Positions 1-7,424 of a stretch of DNA of 18,338 nt are shown here, in pieces (position 1 is the first letter of the stretch; the number at the start of each line of letters is the position of its first letter). The notes below the pieces were generated by a model. It was not told the DNA's origin and searched no databases. It was given only the letters and a program-made list of their open reading frames with translations. Where the stretch lies: the NCBI GenBank assembly GCA_045654885.1, contig JAZOOF010000015.1:1-18338 (forward strand), written 5' to 3'. The position numbers were made by a program, and so were the translations under genes. This DNA comes from HGM04593 sp045654885. GTDB taxonomy: Bacteria > Bacteroidota > Bacteroidia > Bacteroidales > Bacteroidaceae.

Positions 1-570
1 ACCGGCAAAATCAGTCATAACAGCCTTTTGCTCGCGAGTCGCAAGCGACATCCCTCGGTCGGCTGTTATTTGCCGCAAACAGCTGTTCGTTCAAGCATCG
101 GGGACAAAACAACTCGCTTCTCACGCAATAACAGCATCGCATATATGCACCGCTCAAACAAATTTTGTCCTGTTTCCTCTGCTTGCCCGGCTGTTCGCTG
201 TGATTTTGATGGTGCCGGTTTTAAAATATTACCATTGTACGCACTATAATGCATAGGGTACGTCAATGAATCTTCTTCGCCCCGCCAACGGCGGAAAGTT
301 ACGTGTAAGCGAGCGAAAGCAATTTCAAAGAGGTTAAAATGGCTGTTAATTCAATACATCAATATGCTATATCCCAAACTTAAAGCAAACCGGATTATCC
401 ACACCTTTTTGCGACTGAGCCAAAATATCGGAATCCGGTTCTTATTTAAACCATTTATTACAGAAGTATATATATAAATAATAATAATTTGAGTTTTTAT
501 TTGTAACTTCGCGGCTGAAAACCGGCAAGCTTGTGCTTGCCTCATGAATTTGCGTAAAAAGTTGTAACAT
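1..570. other. Non-coding region upstream of lepA with a structured left part
   Basis: I see no convincing gene here. Short open frames exist on both strands in the first 270 bases, but they resemble no family I know and run through the inverted repeats. The left 170 bases hold ATAACAGCC (17-25) pairing with GGCTGTTAT (61-69), flanked by CGGCAAA (3-9) pairing with TTTGCCG (69-75, one base shared). They also hold GGACAAAA (102-109) pairing with TTTTGTCC (163-170), and short palindromes at 31-38, 78-87 and 139-148. A small GC hairpin lies at 282-294. From about 350 to 510 the sequence is AT-rich and presumably carries the lepA promoter. The nearest match to the Bacteroides -7 box is TTTATTTG at 496-503, which is one base off, and I found no good -33 partner. 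Whether the left part is a repeat element needs a genome comparison. Confidence 0.5.
524..541 (+). promoter_or_regulatory. Hairpin in the lepA leader
   Basis: GGCAAGC (524-530), a TTGT loop (531-534) and GCTTGCC (535-541) form a perfect 7-bp stem ending 29 bases before the lepA start codon. No T-run follows, so it does not look like an intrinsic terminator. It may be an mRNA-stabilising or regulatory leader structure. The pairing is seen in the sequence; the role is inference. Confidence 0.35.
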
Positions 571-2352
571 ATGGATAAAATAAGAAATTTTTGCATTATT
601 GCTCACATCGACCATGGCAAATCGACCTTGGCCGACCGTCTGCTTGAAACGACAAAGACCATAAACGTTACCGAGGGACAGATGCTCGACAATATGGACC
701 TCGAGAAGGAGCGTGGTATCACCATCAAGAGCCACGCGATACAGATGGAGTACATGTACAAGGGCGAGAAGTATATCCTCAACCTCATTGACACTCCGGG
801 ACACGTGGACTTTTCGTACGAGGTTTCGCGTTCTATAGCAGCCTGCGAGGGTGCTTTGCTTGTGGTGGATGCCACACAGGGTGTTCAGGCGCAGACGATC
901 TCGAACCTCTACATGGCTGTTGACCATGGTCTTGAGATTATTCCGGTGGTGAACAAGTGCGACATGATAAACGCAATGCCCGAGGAGGTAAAGGATGAAA
1001 TCATTGACCTCATCGGTTGCGACAGGGAAGATATCATTGAGGCTTCGGGAAAGACCGGCCTTGGTGTCGAGGATATTCTGAACGCAGTGGTTGAGCGCGT
1101 TCCCGCACCCGTGGGTGACGAGGAGGCTCCTTTGCAGGCGCTTATCTTTGACTCTGTGTTCAACTCGTTCCGCGGTATCATCGCATATTTCAAGATTACC
1201 AACGGCGTGTTGCGCAAAGGCGACAAGGTTAAATTCTTCAATACCGGCAAGGAGTACGATGCCGACGAAATCGGTGTGTTGAAGATGGACCTTTGTCCGC
1301 GTCAGGAGCTGCGTACCGGTGATGTGGGCTACATTATTTCGGGTATCAAGACATCGCGCGAGGTAAAGGTGGGTGATACCATCACACACATAGCACGCCC
1401 ATGTGCGGCGGCAATCGACGGTTTTGAGGAGGTGAAGCCGATGGTCTTTGCCGGTGTATATCCTATTGACGCCGAGGATTATGAGGATTTGCGTGCTTCG
1501 CTTGAGAAACTGCAGCTCAACGATGCTTCGCTGACATTCTCTCCCGAGTCGTCGGCGGCTCTCGGTTTCGGTTTCCGTTGCGGTTTCCTTGGTCTTCTGC
1601 ACATGGAGATTGTGCAGGAGCGTCTCGACCGCGAGTTCGACATGAGCGTTATCACCACTGTACCCAACGTTTCGTACATGGTGTATGACAAGCAGGGCGA
1701 GGTGAAGGAGGTGCACAACCCAGGCGGAATGCCCGACCAGACAATGATTGACCACATTGAGGAGCCATATATCAACGCAAGTATCATCACTCGTGCCGAG
1801 TATATCGGTCCAATCATGACGCTCTGCCTCTCGAAGCGCGGCGAGCTGCTCAAGCAGGAGTTCATTACCGGTAACCGTGTGGATATACGCTTCCTGTTGC
1901 CGCTTGGCGAAATTGTCATCGATTTCTATGACAAGCTCAAGAGTATTTCAAAGGGATATGCTTCGTTCGACTATCACCCTGCAGGGTTCAGGACATCAAA
2001 ACTCATTAAGCTCGATATCCTGCTCAATGGCGAGCCGGTGGATGCCCTTTCGACACTGACACACGTTGACAATGCCTACGGCCTTGGCCGCCAGATGTGC
2101 GAGAAGTTGCGCGACCTCATCCCAAGACAACAGTTCGACATTGCACTGCAGGCTGCAATCGGAACAAAGATTATTGCCCGCGAGACCATCAAGCAGGTAC
2201 GTAAGGACGTGACAGCGAAGTGTTACGGTGGTGACGTGTCACGTAAGCGCAAGTTGCTCGAAAAACAGAAGAAGGGTAAGAAGCGCATGAAGCAGATTGG
2301 TAACGTTGAGGTTCCACAGAAGGCTTTCCTTGCAGTGCTCAAACTCGACTAA
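571..2352 (+). CDS. lepA: Elongation factor 4 (LepA), ribosome-associated GTPase
   Basis: This is a translational GTPase that binds the ribosome and is implicated in back-translocation or in ribosome assembly and initiation. The 593-residue product is close to the usual family length of about 600. The G domain shows G1 AHIDHGKS (11-18), the switch I RGIT motif (48-51), G3 DTPGH (74-78) and G4 NKCD (128-131). EF-G-like domains follow, and the carboxyl end is the Lys/Arg-rich LepA-specific tail (RKRKLLEKQKKGKKRMKQ, then a VPQKAFLAVLK segment). The start MDKIRNFCIIAHIDHGKST matches typical LepA amino termini. The gene is first in a co-directional block and is followed by ftsY after 62 bases. Nothing is truncated and no key GTPase residue is missing. 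Identification is very secure; the exact cellular role of LepA is still debated. Confidence 0.98.
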   Translation: MDKIRNFCIIAHIDHGKSTLADRLLETTKTINVTEGQMLDNMDLEKERGITIKSHAIQMEYMYKGEKYILNLIDTPGHVDFSYEVSRSIAACEGALLVVDATQGVQAQTISNLYMAVDHGLEIIPVVNKCDMINAMPEEVKDEIIDLIGCDREDIIEASGKTGLGVEDILNAVVERVPAPVGDEEAPLQALIFDSVFNSFRGIIAYFKITNGVLRKGDKVKFFNTGKEYDADEIGVLKMDLCPRQELRTGDVGYIISGIKTSREVKVGDTITHIARPCAAAIDGFEEVKPMVFAGVYPIDAEDYEDLRASLEKLQLNDASLTFSPESSAALGFGFRCGFLGLLHMEIVQERLDREFDMSVITTVPNVSYMVYDKQGEVKEVHNPGGMPDQTMIDHIEEPYINASIITRAEYIGPIMTLCLSKRGELLKQEFITGNRVDIRFLLPLGEIVIDFYDKLKSISKGYASFDYHPAGFRTSKLIKLDILLNGEPVDALSTLTHVDNAYGLGRQMCEKLRDLIPRQQFDIALQAAIGTKIIARETIKQVRKDVTAKCYGGDVSRKRKLLEKQKKGKKRMKQIGNVEVPQKAFLAVLKLD

Positions 2353-2414
2353 TTTGTAATGACAGACAGTTGCCTTTGTGCAACCGTTGGATTTGAAACA
2401 ATATTTTAGAGAAT

Positions 2415-3368
2415 ATGGGAATATTCAGTTTTTTCAGTAGAGAGAAGAAGGAGGTCCTTGACCAGGGACTTTCAAAGACAAAGCAAAGTGTTTTCAGCAA
2501 GATTGCCCGTGCCATTGCCGGCAAGAGCGAGATTGATGACGAGGTACTCGATAACCTTGAGGAGGTTCTCGTGACATCGGATGTGGGTGTTGAGACCACG
2601 CTGAAAATCATTGACCGTGTGCAGAAACGTGCCGCACGCGATAAATTCATGAATACCAATGAGCTCAACAAATTGCTCAAGGATGAGATTGCACAGTTGC
2701 TCATGGAAAACAATACCGAGGATGGCGGTACATTTGACATACCTACGACTCCCGGCACTCCATACGTTATTATGGTTGTGGGTGTAAACGGTGTGGGAAA
2801 GACAACCACCATTGGAAAACTTGCCTACCAGTACAAGAAGGCCGGCAAAAAGGTTTATCTTGGTGCTGCCGATACATTCCGCGCAGCTGCCGTTGAGCAG
2901 CTTGTGGAGTGGGGACACCGCGCCGACGTACCTGTAATAAAGCAGGGCATGGGTTCCGACCCCGCATCTGTAGCCTACGACACTCTCTCGTCGGCTGTTG
3001 CCAATGATGCAGATATTGTAATCATTGACACCGCAGGCCGCTTGCACAATAAGGTTGGTCTTATGAACGAGCTTACAAAGATAAAGAACGTGATGCAGAA
3101 GGTTGTTCCCGGCGCCCCGAATGATGTAATGCTTGTGCTCGACGGCTCGACAGGCCAGAATGCCTTTGAGCAGGCAAAGCAGTTCACCAAGGCTACCGAG
3201 GTTACTTCGCTTGCCATCACAAAGCTCGACGGCACAGCAAAGGGCGGTGTGGTTATCGGTATCAGCGACCAGTTCAAGATTCCTGTAAAGTACATAGGCC
3301 TTGGCGAGGGTATTGACCATCTTCAGATTTTCAACCGCGAGGAGTTCGTTGATTCATTATTCGGATAA
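2415..3368 (+). CDS. ftsY: Signal recognition particle receptor FtsY
   Basis: FtsY is the SRP receptor GTPase. It docks SRP-ribosome-nascent-chain complexes at the inner membrane and forms a reciprocal GTPase pair with Ffh. The 317-residue protein has a helical N domain (about 1-100) and a G domain with G1 GVNGVGKTT (123-131), the DTFRAAAVEQL insertion-box motif starting at 153, G3 DTAGR (205-209), G4 TKLD (269-272) and the closing GLGEGIDHLQ motif. It lacks the long acidic A domain of E. coli FtsY, as is usual outside gammaproteobacteria. The amino end (MGIFSFFSREKKEV) is a likely amphipathic membrane-contact helix. rimO follows after only 5 bases, so the two are almost certainly cotranscribed. 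Confidence 0.98.
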   Translation: MGIFSFFSREKKEVLDQGLSKTKQSVFSKIARAIAGKSEIDDEVLDNLEEVLVTSDVGVETTLKIIDRVQKRAARDKFMNTNELNKLLKDEIAQLLMENNTEDGGTFDIPTTPGTPYVIMVVGVNGVGKTTTIGKLAYQYKKAGKKVYLGAADTFRAAAVEQLVEWGHRADVPVIKQGMGSDPASVAYDTLSSAVANDADIVIIDTAGRLHNKVGLMNELTKIKNVMQKVVPGAPNDVMLVLDGSTGQNAFEQAKQFTKATEVTSLAITKLDGTAKGGVVIGISDQFKIPVKYIGLGEGIDHLQIFNREEFVDSLFG

Positions 3369-3373
3369 AAAAG

Positions 3374-4675
3374 ATGAAAAATAACCGTGTAGATGTCATC
3401 ACAATGGGATGCTCAAAGAATCTTGTCGATTCGGAGCATCTCATGCGCCAACTTCAGGAGTGTGGATACGAGGTTGTCCACGACAGCGAGGAACCATGTG
3501 GCGAAATTGCAGTGATAAATACCTGTGGTTTCATTGGCGATGCAAAGCAGGAGTCAATAAACATGATTCTCGAGTTCTGCCAACGCAAGGAGGAGGGTGA
3601 TTTGAAAAAGCTCTATGTCATGGGCTGCCTTTCGGAGCGTTACCTTGACGAACTGCGCGAGGAGATTACGCAGGTTGACAAGTTCTATGGCAAATTCAAC
3701 TGGACAGAACTGCTTGCCGACCTCAAACAGCAATATCGAGAGGAACTTGCACAGGAGCGTGTGCTCACGACCCCGGGACACTATGCATACATAAAGATTT
3801 CCGAGGGTTGCAACCGCCGTTGTGCATATTGTGCAATTCCAATCATAACAGGCGCTCATAAATCGCGCCCCATAGAGGAGATTGTTGCCGAGGTTCGCGG
3901 TCTGGTGGCAAAGGGAGTGAAAGAGTTCCAGATTATAGCACAGGAACTTACATTCTACGGTGTTGACCTCTACAAAAAACAGAGCATCGCCGAATTGGTT
4001 GAACGTATTTCGGACATTGAGGGCGTGGAATGGATTCGACTGCACTATGCCTATCCGAGCAACTTCCCCTATGACCTGTTGCGCGTGATGCGCGAGAGGA
4101 AGAACGTCTGCAAATATCTTGACATTGCATTGCAGCACGTGAGTACAAAGGTTCTGAAGAAAATGCACCGCAACGTTACAAAAGAGGATACATACGCACT
4201 TGTGCAGAGAATGCGCGACGAGGTTCCGGGAATATGCCTGCGCACAACAATGATGGTGGGTTTCCCGGGCGAGGGCGAGAAAGAGTTCGAGGAGCTTGTA
4301 GAGTTTGTAAAGTGGGCTAAATTTGACCGTCTTGGTGCCTTTGCCTACTGCGAGGAGGAGGGTACTTTTGCCGCAGAGAACTACCGCGACAGCATCTCGA
4401 AGAAAAAGAAACAGGAGCGCCTCGACCGCCTGATGGAGGTTCAACAGCGCATCTCCACACGCCTCAATGAGGCAAAGACAGGAAATGTCTATAAAACCAT
4501 AATCGACAGAGTGGAGGGCGATTACTACATTGGCCGCACGGAGTTCGATTCGCCCGATGTCGATACCGAGGTCCTGATTAATGTCAACGAGGGCGAATTG
4601 AAGATTGGTGATTTCTACAATGTGCGCATAACCGATGCAACAGAGTTCGACCTTATGGGAACGGTTGAAAAGTAA
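3374..4675 (+). CDS. rimO: Ribosomal protein S12 methylthiotransferase RimO (radical SAM)
   Basis: RimO adds a methylthio group to the beta-carbon of a conserved aspartate in ribosomal protein S12, using two iron-sulfur clusters and S-adenosylmethionine. The 433-residue protein has an amino-terminal methylthiotransferase domain with cluster-ligand cysteines C13, C51 and C85. The radical SAM core carries the CxxxCxxC motif at C146, C150 and C153 (EGCNRRCAYCAIP), and a TRAM-like carboxyl domain spans about 370-433. The MGCSKNLVDSE start motif and the overall length favour RimO over MiaB, which is longer and modifies tRNA. It sits 5 bases behind ftsY and 28 bases before an HU gene. All ligand cysteines are intact. 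Confidence 0.96.
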   Translation: MKNNRVDVITMGCSKNLVDSEHLMRQLQECGYEVVHDSEEPCGEIAVINTCGFIGDAKQESINMILEFCQRKEEGDLKKLYVMGCLSERYLDELREEITQVDKFYGKFNWTELLADLKQQYREELAQERVLTTPGHYAYIKISEGCNRRCAYCAIPIITGAHKSRPIEEIVAEVRGLVAKGVKEFQIIAQELTFYGVDLYKKQSIAELVERISDIEGVEWIRLHYAYPSNFPYDLLRVMRERKNVCKYLDIALQHVSTKVLKKMHRNVTKEDTYALVQRMRDEVPGICLRTTMMVGFPGEGEKEFEELVEFVKWAKFDRLGAFAYCEEEGTFAAENYRDSISKKKKQERLDRLMEVQQRISTRLNEAKTGNVYKTIIDRVEGDYYIGRTEFDSPDVDTEVLINVNEGELKIGDFYNVRITDATEFDLMGTVEK

Positions 4676-4703
4676 TGAGCTTTATCAAAGTTGGAACAGA
4701 AAC

Positions 4704-4976
4704 ATGAACAACAAGGATTTTATTACCAGATTGGCAAAAAAGAGTGGCCTGTCGGCCGCTGATGTCGCTGCAAACGTGGATGCGCTTGTGGGGATTATGA
4801 CCGAGTGCCTTAAAGAGAATGACCAGCTCAACATTTCGGGCTTCGGTACTCTTGAGGTGAAGATGCGTAACGAGAGGCTCTCTGTCAATCCGAAGACGGG
4901 ACAGCGTTTTTTGGTGCCGCCAAAAATTGTGCCCGCATTCAAACCGAGTAATAAACTCAAGGATAAGTTCAAATAA
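4704..4976 (+). CDS. HU/IHF-family DNA-binding protein, 90 residues
   Basis: This is a nucleoid-associated protein of the HU family, which binds DNA as a dimer and bends it with two beta arms. The 90-residue product shows the helical dimerisation half (about 1-43), the GFGTLEV turn, and the arm signature RNERLSVNPKTG, including the DNA-intercalating proline at position 63. It ends with the usual PAFKPSNKLKDKF-type helix. I chose the ATG at 4704 because it gives the canonical 90-residue length; an in-frame ATG at 4635 would add 23 residues and overlap the end of rimO. The gap to rimO is 28 bases, and the next gene, also HU-related, starts 12 bases after the stop. It could be called HU or IHF-like; the sequence alone does not decide. 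Confidence 0.93.
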   Translation: MNNKDFITRLAKKSGLSAADVAANVDALVGIMTECLKENDQLNISGFGTLEVKMRNERLSVNPKTGQRFLVPPKIVPAFKPSNKLKDKFK

Positions 4977-4988
4977 ATAAAGAAAACC

Positions 4989-6296
4989 ATGGATGCAAAG
5001 TTGAACCAGTCCGATTTGATTTCCCTGTTGGCAAAAGAGTGCAATATTTCCGTTGCCAAAGCAGAGGTTTTTACAAAGAACTTCTTTGATATTATCATAG
5101 AGGGCCTTGAACAGGATGGCATTGTGAAGATAAACGGCCTTGGCACGTTCAAGGTTACCGATGTGGCAAGCCGTGGCAGCGTAAATGTGAATACCGGCGA
5201 AAAGATTGAGATAAAAGGTCATAAGAAGTTGACATTCATCCCTGCCGATGCATTGAAGGAGCAGGTAAACATGCCGTTTGCGATGTTTGAACCGGTTGAG
5301 GTGGACGATACTTACCAGCCCGACAGTGCCGAGGAGAACGACGCAGAAGAAATTGCAGAAACAACAGAACCTGTTGTTGAGGTTGCCGAAGCAGAGGAGG
5401 TGCAGCCTGCTGTTGCCGAGGAGAATGAAGCTGCCGATACAGTAAACGAGGAGTTGCCTGTAATTGTAGAGGATACTCCTGCAGAAGAAGAGACTGCATC
5501 GGAGGATTCTTCAAACGATGATACTGTTGCAAACGAAGAGCACGTTGAGGTTGCTGTTGAGGAAGATTGTGTTGTTCCACAGCCCGAAGAGGATAAGGCT
5601 GAGGATGCTCCCGAACAGGAGAGTGAAGAGGAACCTGTCGTAGTACAGGAGCGACCAACGGAACCTGTTATAGTCCGTGTGCCGCCCAAGAAGAGTGCGC
5701 AGGAGAAGCAACCTGCGCCATCAAAGAGAAAAAAGAGCGGATGGCGCTATAGCCTTATTGCAATAATGGCTATAGCCGTTGCCTTTATACTCATCAACAG
5801 AACAGCCAATAAGAGTGTTGTTGTAGAAGATGAAAAGGAGATAGCCAAGCCTGTTGCTGTAGAACCCAAAATTGAACCTGTGGCAGAAAATAGTGATGCC
5901 GATGCTGCAATTATGCAGTCTGAGTTGCCAACGGTTGCCGAAAATGTTGAACCGGTTATTGCAGAACATACATCGAGCGAGGTGGAAAATAGCAACGAAA
6001 CCGCTCCAAAGCCTCAGGAACAGCCTGCCGATGAGTATGAATTCGTGTTGCTTGATGAACTTGCAGCCAAGAACCTTAAATATATAACACCTGCCGACAC
6101 ATTACTGTATGTTGCCGATGGCGACCTTGCAGTCCACAAGGTGGCGCAGGATGAGACATTGACAAAGATTGCAAGGGAATATTACGGTGACAAGAAGTTG
6201 TGGCCATACATTGTTAAATATAATAATATGACCGACCCCAATGGCTTGTGCCGTGGAATGGAGATTGCAATACCACGCTTGAAACCAAGAAAGTAA
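4989..6296 (+). CDS. HU-domain / transmembrane / LysM fusion protein
   Basis: This 435-residue protein has three parts. Residues 1-95 form an HU/IHF-type domain (INGLGTFKV turn, RGSVNVNTGEK arm). Residues 100-245 are a strongly acidic, low-complexity linker rich in Glu, Val, Ala and Pro. A basic patch (SKRKKSGWR, 245-253) then precedes one membrane helix (about 253-270). A second acidic/proline linker leads to a LysM domain at about 383-431 (VAQDETLTKIAREYYGDKKL, then a MEIAIPRL end). The positive-inside rule places the HU part in the cytoplasm and LysM in the periplasm, so the protein could link DNA to peptidoglycan. The arm proline of HU is replaced by Val67. The gene follows the 90-residue HU gene by 12 bases and probably arose from it by duplication and fusion. 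Domains are seen; the tether role is inferred. Confidence 0.9.
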   Translation: MDAKLNQSDLISLLAKECNISVAKAEVFTKNFFDIIIEGLEQDGIVKINGLGTFKVTDVASRGSVNVNTGEKIEIKGHKKLTFIPADALKEQVNMPFAMFEPVEVDDTYQPDSAEENDAEEIAETTEPVVEVAEAEEVQPAVAEENEAADTVNEELPVIVEDTPAEEETASEDSSNDDTVANEEHVEVAVEEDCVVPQPEEDKAEDAPEQESEEEPVVVQERPTEPVIVRVPPKKSAQEKQPAPSKRKKSGWRYSLIAIMAIAVAFILINRTANKSVVVEDEKEIAKPVAVEPKIEPVAENSDADAAIMQSELPTVAENVEPVIAEHTSSEVENSNETAPKPQEQPADEYEFVLLDELAAKNLKYITPADTLLYVADGDLAVHKVAQDETLTKIAREYYGDKKLWPYIVKYNNMTDPNGLCRGMEIAIPRLKPRK

Positions 6297-6314
6297 CCAC
6301 GCAACGTTAAAGTT

Positions 6315-6328
6315 TGTTAGCGCTAACA
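6315..6328. promoter_or_regulatory. 14-bp perfect palindrome, possible operator ahead of the Bat operon
   Basis: TGTTAGCGCTAACA is perfectly self-complementary and has the central GC-rich dyad typical of LacI/GalR-type operators. It sits 18 bases after the stop of the HU-LysM gene and about 50 bases upstream of a candidate -7 box at 6380-6387. A wider pair, AACCAC (6295-6300) with GTGGTT (6329-6334), brackets it. The palindrome is seen; a regulator binding here is inference, and no LacI-family gene is in the window. No T-run follows, so a terminator is less likely. Confidence 0.4.
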
Positions 6329-6379
6329 GTGGTTAAGTCTATTTTAACGAATTTAACATAATTGTAGCCCGAATGGCTG

Positions 6380-6387
6380 TAATTTTG
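6380..6387 (+). promoter_or_regulatory. Candidate -7 promoter element for the Bat operon
   Basis: TAATTTTG matches the Bacteroides -7 consensus TAnnTTTG exactly, 34 bases before the MoxR start codon. A -33 TTG at the preferred spacing is not clear: the nearest, at 6362-6364, is only 15 bases upstream. This is the first gap of more than 100 bases after ftsY, which fits a new transcription unit starting here. Confidence 0.5.
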
Positions 6388-6421
6388 TACAATAATAAAA
6401 CCAAAGATACAAGAGATAATT

Positions 6422-7417
6422 ATGAATGCAACAGTTGACATTCGTGAATTGAACGAAATGATTGAAAGGCAGAGTGCCTTTGTGACAAACCTGCAGACAG
6501 GCATGAGCCAGGTAATCGTTGGACAGAAGCACCTGGTTGAGTCATTGCTCATTGGTTTGCTCTCCGATGGTCACATTCTGCTCGAGGGTCTTCCCGGCTT
6601 GGCAAAGACACTTGCCATAAAAACATTGTCCGATTTGATTGATGCCGATTTCAGCCGCATACAGTTTACCCCCGACCTTCTCCCTGCCGACGTGGTGGGT
6701 ACAATGGTCTATAGCCAGAAGAGCGAGGATTTCAAGGTAAAACAGGGACCTGTGTTCGCAAACTTCGTACTTGCCGATGAGATTAACCGTGCACCGGCCA
6801 AGGTGCAGAGTGCTCTGCTCGAGGCAATGCAGGAGCGCCAGGTAACAATTGGCAAGCAGACATTCAAACTCCCCGAGCCCTTCCTTGTAATGGCAACACA
6901 GAACCCCATAGAGCAGGAGGGTACATATCCGCTCCCCGAGGCACAGGTGGACCGTTTCATGCTCAAGGTGGTTATTGGTTACCCCGAGCTCTCAGAGGAG
7001 AAGCGCATCATCCGCCAGAATATCACAGGCGAGAAGATTGAGGTCAGACCACTTCTCAAACCCGAGGATATCGTCGAGGCACGCAAGGTTGTGCGTCAGG
7101 TGTATATCGACGAGAAAATTGAACAGTACATTGCCGACATTGTATTTGCCACACGTTTCCCCGACAGATATGGCATGAAGGAGATGAAGGATTATATCTC
7201 GTTCGGTGCATCACCACGTGCATCAATCAACCTTGCACTCGCGGCACGCGCCTATGCCTTTATCAAGCGTCGCGGTTATGTAATCCCCGAGGATGTGCGC
7301 GCCGTTGCACACGATGTGCTCCGTCACCGCATTGGCCTTAGCTACGAGGCCGAGGCAAACAACCTCACAACCGACGAGATAGTAAGCCGCATTTTGAACA
7401 GCGTAGAGGTGCCCTGA
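6422..7417 (+). CDS. MoxR-family AAA+ ATPase of the Bat operon
   Basis: MoxR ATPases act as chaperone-like remodelers that work with von Willebrand factor A (vWA) proteins encoded beside them. The 331-residue product shows Walker A GLPGLAKT (56-63), in the GxPGxAKT form typical of MoxR, Walker B VLADEINRAP (about 117-126), and a sensor 1 ATQNP segment. The carboxyl part holds the AAA lid. There is no signal peptide or membrane segment, so it is cytoplasmic. It leads the operon, with the DUF58 gene starting 7 bases after its stop. The likely partners are the vWA proteins BatA and BatB or the DUF58 protein. The family assignment is secure; the substrate is unknown. Confidence 0.95.
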   Translation: MNATVDIRELNEMIERQSAFVTNLQTGMSQVIVGQKHLVESLLIGLLSDGHILLEGLPGLAKTLAIKTLSDLIDADFSRIQFTPDLLPADVVGTMVYSQKSEDFKVKQGPVFANFVLADEINRAPAKVQSALLEAMQERQVTIGKQTFKLPEPFLVMATQNPIEQEGTYPLPEAQVDRFMLKVVIGYPELSEEKRIIRQNITGEKIEVRPLLKPEDIVEARKVVRQVYIDEKIEQYIADIVFATRFPDRYGMKEMKDYISFGASPRASINLALAARAYAFIKRRGYVIPEDVRAVAHDVLRHRIGLSYEAEANNLTTDEIVSRILNSVEVP

Positions 7418-7424
7418 TTGAGAT

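Noticed and set aside
28..266. Two small overlapping open frames on opposite strands near the left edge
   Set aside because: No homology is recognisable, they run through inverted repeats, and neither has a convincing start context.
442..1755. A 437-codon open frame on the minus strand
   Set aside because: It lies antisense to lepA, its product resembles no family, and its openness follows from the codon bias of lepA.
2369..2384. GTTGC/GCAAC hairpin between lepA and ftsY
   Set aside because: The stem is short and no T-run follows; it is too weak to call a terminator or regulatory element.
2472..3320. Long minus-strand open frame opposite ftsY
   Set aside because: It is fully contained in the conserved ftsY gene and has no recognisable domain.
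3554..4444. Long minus-strand open frame opposite rimO
   Set aside because: It is antisense to a clearly functional gene, with a Cys/Leu-rich composition typical of shadow frames.
4635..4703. Upstream in-frame start for the 90-residue HU gene
   Set aside because: It would add 23 residues not seen in HU proteins and overlap rimO; the ATG at 4704 gives the canonical length.
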